This document shows, in pieces, positions 1 through 12,548 of a stretch of DNA of 17,345 nucleotides. The first letter of the stretch is position 1, and each line of letters begins with the position of its first letter. The translations under genes were made by a program, and so were the position numbers. Under the pieces are notes generated by a model, which did not search any database, was not told where the DNA came from, and saw only the letters and a program-made list of their open reading frames with translations. The DNA is from an uncultured Collinsella sp. (GTDB lineage Bacteria > Actinomycetota > Coriobacteriia > Coriobacteriales > Coriobacteriaceae). The DNA lies in assembly GCA_900762015.1 (NCBI GenBank), contig CAAFEX010000083.1:1-17345 (forward strand), in the 5' to 3' direction.

Positions 1-699
1 ACTCTCACCTTCACCCTCGGTCCAATGGATATTCCAGGTGACAGCATGTTGCAAATCTCGCTCGCGATCCATAGCGGCAAAGTACATCGTGCCATTAATG
101 ACAGTATCGCTTGATGTGTCCTTATCAATTGTGCTGCGTGTGTCAGGCCATTCCTCGCCGAACTTCATATCGGGCGTGCCGATGCCCTGCTCTTCTTCAC
201 CATAGAGAACAAGTTCGCCAATCTCTGCTGCTGGCTTGTAGTAGTTAACTCCATTTGGATTGGACAACGTAAACGTCACGGCTCCGCAGCCGTTTTGGTC
301 GATTGCCATCTCATGGATATCAAGCGTATAGCCGTTGCCCTCGACGGACAGATTAACCTCCTGGACTGCGCCTTCCAGGCTTTGGGGCGCGATGCCATCG
401 CCAAACTCTCTGGTGTAGGTATATTTAGTTCCCGATGAGCCGCCGTTGGTCCAGGTAATGGAATCCCCGTTGCCGTGGTTTCCCCAGGCAGAGGCAAAAT
501 AGCTGGAATTGACGACGGCGTAGGCGACCCCTCCGGTCGCCAGCACTCCGGCAAGGCATCCGATCACGGCAACATACAGAGGCTTCGCGTGACCCTTTCG
601 GCGAAGCGGCTCACCAGCAGCGGCATAAAGAACACGGTCAGCAAGATCGCTATCGGCTTGGACGGACTCGAAGGCCTGCTTGATTTGATTGGATTTCAC
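1..699 (-). CDS. Membrane anti-sigma-like protein (DUF4179-type), C-terminus cut by window edge
   Basis: The reading frame is open from a GTG at 699-697 to the window edge, giving 233 codons with the C-terminus missing. The start is supported by a strong GAGGAGGG ribosome binding site about 5 nt upstream. The first 40 residues are a charged cytoplasmic segment (KSNQIKQAFESVQAD at the N-terminus). One hydrophobic helix follows at about 41-63 (LYVAVIGCLAGVLATGG). The rest is a polar, Gly/Asn/Thr-rich extracytoplasmic region. This layout is typical of single-pass anti-sigma factors of the DUF4179/RsiV-like type, which hold an ECF sigma factor at the membrane. The gene overlaps the end of the upstream sigma gene by 50 nt in another frame, so translational coupling is likely and the two are probably partners. 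The anti-sigma role rests on layout and neighbourhood; no catalytic or zinc motif is visible. Confidence is high for the gene and moderate for the role. Confidence 0.8.
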   Translation of the reverse strand, partial: MKSNQIKQAFESVQADSDLADRVLYAAAGEPLRRKGHAKPLYVAVIGCLAGVLATGGVAYAVVNSSYFASAWGNHGNGDSITWTNGGSSGTKYTYTREFGDGIAPQSLEGAVQEVNLSVEGNGYTLDIHEMAIDQNGCGAVTFTLSNPNGVNYYKPAAEIGELVLYGEEEQGIGTPDMKFGEEWPDTRSTIDKDTSSDTVINGTMYFAAMDRERDLQHAVTWNIHWTEGEGES

Positions 700-1168
700 G
701 GTCGCCCTCCTCTAGGATGAATTTGAGCTTCGATCGACCACGAGCTAAACGCGTTCGAACGGTCGCGGCTGGTACATGCAACAACTCGGCAATCTCTGAG
801 GTCGAAAAGCCCAGATAGTAATAGAGCACGATGGGGACGCGGAATCGCTCCGGAAGTCGCATAACGTCTGACAGGACCACCTTGGTCTCCTCCTGCGCCG
901 TCGAAAGCGAATCGGCCAGGTTCTCAATATCCTCCACACGCCTCCATGGCTTTCGAAAGAGCGATTTGCATTCATTGATCGTGACCCGGATAAGCCAGCG
1001 ACGAAGATGCTCCCAACTCTCAAATTGCGTATCGCTTTTGAGCAGCTTAAGAAAGACATCCTGGGCAACATCGTCGGCGTCGGCACAATCGCGCAGGTAC
1101 GTCAATGCGATCCGAAACACGACATCCCGGTGATCTTCGACCGCCTGTCTAAATGCCCGTTCTTCCAT
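650..1168 (-). CDS. ECF-type RNA polymerase sigma factor
   Basis: A 172-residue protein with the two-domain layout of sigma-70 family ECF factors. Region 2 lies in the first 80 residues and includes DADDVAQDVFLKLL, the core-binding and -10 recognition helix pattern. A variable linker follows, then region 4 (LPERFRVPIVLYYYLGFSTSEIAELLHVPAATVR), a helix-turn-helix that reads the -35 element. I chose the ATG at 1168. It is preceded by GGGAGGTGATT, a near-perfect anti-SD match, and the GTG two codons upstream is part of that same Shine-Dalgarno. The 3' end overlaps the anti-sigma-like gene by 50 nt, so the two form one operon. A sigma-W-like promoter about 50 bp upstream suggests autoregulation. 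The ECF subgroup and the inducing signal cannot be told from the sequence. Confidence 0.93.
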   Translation of the reverse strand: MEERAFRQAVEDHRDVVFRIALTYLRDCADADDVAQDVFLKLLKSDTQFESWEHLRRWLIRVTINECKSLFRKPWRRVEDIENLADSLSTAQEETKVVLSDVMRLPERFRVPIVLYYYLGFSTSEIAELLHVPAATVRTRLARGRSKLKFILEEGDREIQSNQAGLRVRPSR

Positions 1169-1218
1169 AATCACCTCCCGGTGACGTTAATGATTCTTGA
1201 TGAGGCCCTCACCATAGA

Positions 1219-1245
1219 TACGCTTTGACCGAACGGAATGTTTCA
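1219..1245 (-). promoter_or_regulatory. Candidate ECF-type promoter of the sigma/anti-sigma operon
   Basis: On the minus strand TGAAAC (1245-1240) is followed after 17 bp by CGTA (1222-1219). These match the -35 and -10 elements of sigma-W-like ECF promoters (TGAAAC, 16-17 bp, CGTA). The -10 lies about 50 bp upstream of the sigma start codon. ECF sigma operons are commonly autoregulated, so recognition by the gene's own product is a reasonable inference. Confidence 0.55.
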
Positions 1246-1292
1246 AATTCAAGCATGAATAACCTACCAAAATAAACCTGTCCCTTTTTGGC

Positions 1293-1328
1293 AAAAGGAA
1301 TCCCCTTCTGTGCGCGGGGGCAGATTCC
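1293..1328 (-). terminator. Possible second terminator hairpin between rpoC and the sigma gene
   Basis: Read on the minus strand, GGAATC (1328-1323) plus CCCC pair with GGGG and ATTCC, with a two-base bulge and a loop of about 11 nt. TTTT (1296-1293) follows at once. This is weaker than the rpoC terminator at 1491-1527. It shares the GATTCC sequence with the left arm of the adjacent inverted repeat, so the two foldings compete. It would insulate the sigma gene from rpoBC readthrough. Confidence 0.4.
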
Positions 1329-1459
1329 CAGAACGGGCCGCCCGCTGTTTAAGTTTGTTGCTCTACAGTCCTGCGCAAGACGGAAAGCACATTAAGTGCT
1401 TTCCTTTGCGTGCGGAACTCGCGACAAACTTAAACAGCGGGCGGCCCGTTCCGGGAATC
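1323..1459. repeat. Palindromic element with conserved core (copy 1)
   Basis: Two 39-bp arms (1323-1361 and 1421-1459) are inverted complements with only two mismatches. They enclose a 59-bp core. The core contains GTCCTG (1368-1373), the hairpin GCACATTAAGTGC (1387-1399, extended to a perfect 9-bp stem with ATTAA loop) and CGTGCGGAA (1409-1417). The same three blocks, in the same order and with nearly the same spacing, occur in the element at 12257-12512. The arms there have a different sequence but are again self-complementary. The element sits downstream of the rpoC terminator and upstream of the sigma promoter. I do not recognise a named family. It could be a structured RNA, a small non-autonomous mobile element or a transcript-end structure. 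Confidence 0.75.
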
Positions 1460-1490
1460 CGACGTGCTCGTCGGGGCAACGTTCCTCATC

Positions 1491-1527
1491 AAAAAAGACC
1501 CGCTCCCCTGTTGGGAAGCGGGTCTTT
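1491..1527 (-). terminator. Rho-independent terminator of rpoBC
   Basis: On the minus strand, AAAGACCCGCT pairs with AGCGGGTCTTT around a CCC/GGG extension and a short AACA-type loop, and a run of six T follows (1496-1491). It starts 27 bp past the rpoC stop codon and marks the end of the rpoB-rpoC transcript. Confidence 0.92.
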
Positions 1528-1553
1528 GGAAGGACGGTTAACGCACTAGGAAA

Positions 1554-6032
<4,479 letters not shown>

Positions 6033-6038
6033 AGTCAA

Positions 6039-9530
<3,492 letters not shown>

Positions 9531-9603
9531 CAGGTTTTTCCTCCTTCACGGAAATGCTCGGTGGGTTGGCGAGGCATAGCTTCGCCAGTTATCGCAACCT
9601 AAT

Positions 9604-9631
9604 AGTTTATCAGGTACCGACCGTTGGGCAA
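9604..9631 (-). promoter_or_regulatory. Candidate sigma-A promoter for rpoBC
   Basis: On the minus strand TTGCCC (9631-9626) is followed after 16 bp by TAAACT (9609-9604), each matching the consensus at four of six positions. It lies about 75 bp upstream of the rpoB start. A leader hairpin TGGCGA...TCGCCA (9587-9567) lies in between. It is the best pair I found in the gap, but it is modest. Confidence 0.35.
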
Positions 9632-9694
9632 GAAAAGCCTTGACGCGATTGAGTTTTTGGAGTAGCAAAGTTTTTCGACAGAAAACACGCAGGT

Positions 9695-9740
9695 AGATGT
9701 ATGTGTATCGAACATCTGTTCATATATTTTCTGTGAACAG
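9695..9740. promoter_or_regulatory. Overlapping inverted repeats, including a LexA-like box
   Basis: CGAACATCTGTTCA (9709-9722) matches the Gram-positive/actinobacterial LexA box CGAAC-N4-GTTCG except for the last base. It is flanked by two wider dyads. One is AGATGT-N11-ACATCT (9695-9717); the other is CTGTTCA-N11-TGAACAG (9716-9740), which adds another GAACA half-site. The cluster is in an AT-rich gap between the galU terminator and the proposed rpoB promoter, about 80 bp upstream of the latter. It looks like an operator. Which protein binds it is unknown, and no gene other than rpoB lies downstream on the minus strand. Confidence 0.4.
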
Positions 9741-9764
9741 AGAGCCGGCAATCGCAGCTCTTAT

Positions 9765-9798
9765 AAAAAACGGGCGCGAACCGAGGTCCGCGCCCGTA
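9765..9798 (-). terminator. Rho-independent terminator of galU
   Basis: On the minus strand ACGGGCGCG pairs with CGCGCCCGT; the stem continues through GAC/GTT to a four-base loop, and six T follow (9770-9765). It lies 20 bp past the galU stop and separates galU from rpoBC. Confidence 0.93.
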
Positions 9799-9817
9799 AA
9801 TGTCGATGCCCGAAGGC

Positions 9818-10726
9818 TTACTTGCGCATCAATCCGCCGCGCTCGTCGATGGCATCCCAGAAGGCATCGGCAAAGCGGGGGTCGCTTGCGGCCATGAGGG
9901 CGTTGGTGGCCATCCAGCCAGAGGGAGTGCCGGTGTCGTAGCCCGACAGCGGGTCAATGACGACGGCATACATAGCCTCGCGGTCGAGCGAACGGGCCAT
10001 GGCGTCGGTGAGCTGGATCTCGCCGCCCTTGCCGGCCTGCTGATCTGCCAGCAGGTCCATGACCAGCGGGCTCAGCAGGTAGCGACCGACGATGTACAGA
10101 TTAGACGGAGCCGCCTCGGGAGCGGGCTTCTCGACCAGACCGCCGATACGCCAGACAGCGCCCGGCTCTGCATCGGCAACGCCCTCGGCGCCCTCGAGCG
10201 AACCGACGCGCTCGCCGGCGATAACGCCGTAGCGGCTGACTTCCTCGGGCGAGCAAGCAGCGACGGCGATAACCGAAGCGCCACCGTGCTCCTTGGAAAC
10301 GGCGAGCATCTTGTCGCAGATGTCGCGGTTAGGCACAACGTAGTCGCCCAGAAGAACCAGGAAGTTCTCCCCTGCCACGGCGTCGGCAGCAGAGCGAATA
10401 GCATGGCCGAGGCCCTTGGGCTCGTACTGATAACGGAAGTCGACCGGCATACCGCCAGCGTGGGCGACGGCATCGGCATAGGCGTTCTTGCCGCGCTCGC
10501 GCAGCAGGTTCTCGAGCGAGCGATCGGGCTGGAAGTAGTTCAGCAGCTCGGGCTTGCCGGGCGAGGTAACGATGATGGCGTCGTCGACCTCCTCGGGGTC
10601 GAGTGCCTCCTCGACGACGTACTGAATGACCGGCTTGTCGAGAACCGGCAGCATCTCTTTGGGCGTGCACTTGGTGCCAGGCAGAAAACGCGTGCCAAGA
10701 CCGGCGGCGGGGATGATTGCCTTCAT
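9818..10726 (-). CDS. galU: UTP-glucose-1-phosphate uridylyltransferase
   Basis: A 302-residue cytoplasmic enzyme, the family's usual length, that makes UDP-glucose from UTP and glucose-1-phosphate for cell-surface glycans and galactose metabolism. The nucleotidyltransferase signature is at the N-terminus: AAGLGTR at 7-13 and then TPKEML near 21-26. LLGDYVV in the middle carries the metal-binding Asp, followed by GGLVEKP and the C-terminal GYDTGTPSGW. I chose the ATG at 10726 because MKAIIPAAGLGTR is the conserved N-terminus and AAAGGA lies 12 nt upstream. The longer frame upstream is leader. The gene has its own promoter and terminator and is not part of the ribosomal or polymerase operons, although it lies between them. 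That placement is unusual, because rplL and rpoB are neighbours in most bacteria. Confidence 0.96.
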   Translation of the reverse strand: MKAIIPAAGLGTRFLPGTKCTPKEMLPVLDKPVIQYVVEEALDPEEVDDAIIVTSPGKPELLNYFQPDRSLENLLRERGKNAYADAVAHAGGMPVDFRYQYEPKGLGHAIRSAADAVAGENFLVLLGDYVVPNRDICDKMLAVSKEHGGASVIAVAACSPEEVSRYGVIAGERVGSLEGAEGVADAEPGAVWRIGGLVEKPAPEAAPSNLYIVGRYLLSPLVMDLLADQQAGKGGEIQLTDAMARSLDREAMYAVVIDPLSGYDTGTPSGWMATNALMAASDPRFADAFWDAIDERGGLMRK

Positions 10727-10748
10727 GTTATTCAAAGATCCTTTCGCA

Positions 10749-10786
10749 GGCGCAAAAGCGCCCCATGCGTGCGGCACACAGCCGCA
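10749..10786 (-). other. Two small hairpins in the galU leader
   Basis: GGCGC-AAAA-GCGCC (10749-10762) and TGCGGC-ACACA-GCCGCA (10770-10786) are perfect inverted repeats within about 60 nt of the galU start codon. Neither is followed by a T-run, so they are not terminators. They may stabilise or modulate the leader; no known riboswitch was recognised. Confidence 0.4.
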
Positions 10787-10822
10787 GACCAAATTGCGAT
10801 ACCCAAGCATCTTACCGCTGGA

Positions 10823-10850
10823 ACTATATGTCGATACAAGGCAGAGACAA
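10823..10850 (-). promoter_or_regulatory. Candidate sigma-A promoter for galU
   Basis: On the minus strand TTGTCT (10850-10845) is followed after 16 bp by TATAGT (10828-10823), matching five of six bases in the -10. It would give a leader of about 90 nt. This agrees with galU being its own unit downstream of the rplL terminator. Confidence 0.45.
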
Positions 10851-10867
10851 TTCTTCAGCAGGTCAAC

Positions 10868-10901
10868 GCAAATTATTGCTCGAATGGTGCAATTTTATTG
10901 C
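10868..10901. promoter_or_regulatory. Pair of AT-rich GCAA...TTGC palindromes upstream of the galU promoter
   Basis: GCAAATTATTGC (10868-10879) and GCAATTTTATTGC (10889-10901) are two similar small palindromes. Their centres are about 21 bp apart, two helical turns, just upstream of the proposed -35. They could be a tandem operator or simply an AT-rich upstream region. Confidence 0.25.
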
Positions 10902-10979
10902 CCAACGGCAAGGCAGCCGATACGACGCAAATCACAGAACATGGCAGTTTGAGCAACCGATGTCGAGGGACCGAAAAAC

Positions 10980-11013
10980 AAAAAAGACGGGGCTCGCAAT
11001 GCGAACCCCGTCT
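10980..11013 (-). terminator. Rho-independent terminator of rplJL
   Basis: On the minus strand AGACGGGG pairs with CCCCGTCT. The stem continues as TTCGC/GCGAG to a three-base loop and is followed by a T-rich run. It begins 27 bp past the rplL stop and closes the rplJ-rplL operon. Confidence 0.93.
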
Positions 11014-11040
11014 GCAAAGAAATCTGGCGAGAAAGCCTGA

Positions 11041-11418
11041 TTACTTGAGGGTGACAGCAGCGCCAGCAGCCTCGAGCTTCTCCTTGGCAGCCTCGGCGTC
11101 CTCCTTCTTGGCACCCTCGAGAACAGCCTTGGGAGCGCCCTCGACGACCTCCTTGGCCTCCTTCAGGCCAAGGTTGGTGAGCTCACGGACGGCCTTGATG
11201 ACCTGGATCTTGTTGTCGCCGAAGCCCTCGAGCACGACGTCAAACTCGGTCTTCTCCTCGGCCTCAGCAGCGCCAGCAGCGGGAGCGGCGACAACAGCGG
11301 CAGGAGCAGCGGCGGAAACGCCGAAGGTGTCCTCGATAGCCTTAACGAGCTCGGAAGCCTCGAGAAGGGTCATTTCCTTAAGAGCATCGATGATCTCATC
11401 GGTGGTAAGCTTAGCCAT
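11041..11418 (-). CDS. rplL: Large ribosomal subunit protein bL12 (L7/L12)
   Basis: A 125-residue stalk protein that forms dimers on L10 and recruits translational GTPases to the ribosome. The N-terminal dimerisation and L10-binding helices (TTDEIIDALKEMTLLEASELV) are followed by an Ala/Pro-rich hinge at about 48-66. The conserved globular C-terminal domain has KIQVIKAVRELTNLGLKEAKEVVEG and ends in AAVTLK. I chose the ATG at 11418 because MAKLTTDEI is the family's N-terminus and AAAGGAC lies 7-8 nt upstream. The in-frame ATG 33 nt further up falls in the leader hairpins. It is the second gene of the operon with rplJ, 102 nt downstream, and its terminator follows. Confidence 0.97.
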   Translation of the reverse strand: MAKLTTDEIIDALKEMTLLEASELVKAIEDTFGVSAAAPAAVVAAPAAGAAEAEEKTEFDVVLEGFGDNKIQVIKAVRELTNLGLKEAKEVVEGAPKAVLEGAKKEDAEAAKEKLEAAGAAVTLK

Positions 11419-11437
11419 TTCTAAGTCCTTTCGGTTT

Positions 11438-11505
11438 CCGTGCGGATGCACGGAGATCAGTTAAAACACGGCGCGAATGCGCCAGGGGTGCGGCGTTGCC
11501 GCCGC
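11438..11505 (-). other. Three tandem hairpins in the rplJ-rplL intergenic region
   Basis: In transcript order: GCGGCG-GCAA-CGCCGC (11505-11490, GNRA-type loop), GGCGC-ATTC-GCGCC (11483-11470, followed by GTGTTTTAA) and CCGTGC-ATCC-GCACGG (11453-11438), which lies 19 nt from the rplL start codon. All stems are perfect. They occupy most of the 102-nt gap. They could be processing sites, a leaky terminator or a device that sets the excess of L12 over L10. Confidence 0.6.
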
Positions 11506-11520
11506 GGGTGAAAACAGCGA

Positions 11521-12042
11521 CTAGGCTGCCTTCTGCTCGGAGACCTGCTGGATCGAACGAGCGAGACCAGAGGAAACGCCGTTGACGCAGACAGCGATGT
11601 CGCGAGCGAAACCGGAGATGAGACCGGCGATCTGGCCGAGAAGCTGATCCTTGGTGGGCAGCTCGGCGATAGCCTTAACATCATCAGCGGAAACGGCCTT
11701 GCCGTCGGAGATACCGCCCTTGATCTCAAGGACGCCCTTGGACTTAGCGGAGAAGTCCTTAAGGGCCTTAGCGGCCTCGACCGGCTCGGACTCGTAGAAC
11801 ACATAAGCGACGGGGCCGGCGAGAATCTCGTCGAGCTCGGGCTGCTCCTGGTTCTTGAGAGCGATCTTGACCAGGTTGTTCTTGTAGACCTTCATCTCGG
11901 CGCCGCACTCGCGAAGCTGATGACGCAGCTCCTGAGCCTGCTTAACCGTCAGACCGTTGTAGTTGACGACAAACAGACCGGCGTTCTCGGCGATACGGGA
12001 CTCGATCTCTGCAACCTTGTCGATTTTGTACTGCTGGGGCAT
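11521..12042 (-). CDS. rplJ: Large ribosomal subunit protein uL10
   Basis: A 173-residue protein, normal for the family, that anchors L7/L12 dimers to 23S rRNA at the base of the ribosomal stalk. The N-terminal RNA-binding domain has the typical GLFVVNYNGLTVKQAQELRH and MKVYKNNLVKIAL segments. The C-terminal helix (GQIAGLISGFARDIAVCVNG) binds L12. The ATG start has AGGAGG 8 nt upstream. It is first in the operon with rplL. The transcript begins about 210 nt upstream and carries an L10 leader and a terminator, so autogenous control by L10 is expected. rplK and rplA, often directly upstream, are not here. Confidence 0.97.
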   Translation of the reverse strand: MPQQYKIDKVAEIESRIAENAGLFVVNYNGLTVKQAQELRHQLRECGAEMKVYKNNLVKIALKNQEQPELDEILAGPVAYVFYESEPVEAAKALKDFSAKSKGVLEIKGGISDGKAVSADDVKAIAELPTKDQLLGQIAGLISGFARDIAVCVNGVSSGLARSIQQVSEQKAA

Positions 12043-12107
12043 GAATTACACCTCCTCGAATTCTTTCCGGGCACGGTCCGCCACAAGGACGTGACGGGGG
12101 CATGTCC

Positions 12108-12144
12108 AAAAAGAAAGCCCCCGCGCTGCATGAGCGACGGGGGC
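12108..12144 (-). terminator. Leader terminator (attenuator) upstream of rplJ
   Basis: On the minus strand GCCCCCG-T-CGCT pairs with AGCG-CGGGGGC (11 bp, one bulged T, five-base loop) and is followed by TTTCTTTTT. It lies between the L10 leader and the rplJ start, so it would stop transcription before the genes. A second copy of GCCCCCGTC lies just downstream (12101-12093) and could compete for the GGGGGC strand. Confidence 0.8.
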
Positions 12145-12159
12145 GAGAAGACATATCTA

Positions 12160-12245
12160 CTCGACCACCTCGGCTGGCGGGAAGTCCCATTAAGCTCGCG
12201 GGTAAGACCCGTTTGCGCCGGCTGTCTCTGGCAGCGGATTCGTGC
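12160..12245 (-). ncRNA. Ribosomal protein L10 leader
   Basis: The minus-strand sequence contains AGAGACAGCCGG, an ACGGGTCTTACCCG hairpin, a GAGCTTAATGGGA segment and CCAGCCGAGGTGG in the order seen in L10 leaders. These mRNA elements bind L10 (or L10-L12) to control rplJL. It lies between the promoter and the leader terminator. Boundaries are approximate, and the assignment is from motif memory rather than a covariance search. Confidence 0.75.
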
Positions 12246-12256
12246 GTGAACCGAAA

Positions 12257-12512
12257 GTATTATGGCGGGGACCCCGGCGTCGGTCAACGGCAACCCTGGC
12301 TGCACACAATTCCACCATCTCGGTCGCACCGCCAAAGGCCAGGCGCAAGCTTTTCGCTCGGTCAGGTCCTGGGCTCGCACGAAGAGCACATTAAGTGCCC
12401 TTCGGCTCGTGCGGAATCTACGAAAAGCTTGCGCCTGGCCTTTGGCGGCGCGACCTGTGTTGACTTTGGGGCAGCCAGGGTTGCCGTTGGCTGACGCCCC
12501 CACTCATAATGC
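12257..12512. repeat. Long palindromic element with conserved core (copy 2), overlapping the rplJ promoter
   Basis: Inner arms 12322-12356 and 12421-12455 (35 bp, one mismatch), then 12285-12303 and 12471-12489 (19 bp, perfect), then 12276-12284 and 12490-12498 (7 of 9). Weaker similarity extends to 12257 and 12512. The 64-bp core (12357-12420) shares GTCCTG, GCACATTAAGTGC (12386-12398) and CGTGCGGAA (12408-12416) with the element at 1323-1459. The core hairpin keeps pairing while its flanking bases differ (CGAAG/CTTCG here). The rplJ promoter lies in the left arm, and an inverted CATAAT (12505-12510) lies in the right arm. I see no gene in 12288-12548; this element and about 36 bp after the aminotransferase stop are all it contains. 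Confidence 0.8.
12259..12287 (-). promoter_or_regulatory. Promoter of rplJL
   Basis: On the minus strand TTGACC (12287-12282) is followed after 17 bp by CATAAT (12264-12259), each matching five of six consensus bases at ideal spacing. The transcript would start near 12252, just before the L10 leader. The whole promoter lies within the left arm of the palindromic element. Confidence 0.75.
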
Positions 12513-12548
12513 TTGGGTCGGTGGGCTGATGTGTTGCGTCCCGTTGGG

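Noticed and set aside
1323..1459. CRISPR repeat or rho-independent terminator as the explanation of the palindrome
   Set aside because: There is only one unit with no repeat-spacer array, arms are too long, no T-run follows directly, and a separate good terminator already lies at 1491-1527.
10727..10810. N-terminal extension of GalU by 28 residues
   Set aside because: The extension encodes no conserved sequence and covers leader hairpins; MKAIIPAAGLGTR is the family's N-terminus and has its own ribosome binding site.
9800..11464. A 554-codon plus-strand frame over galU, the gap and rplL
   Set aside because: It is a shadow of well-supported genes and crosses two terminators; no ribosome binding site or domain was seen.
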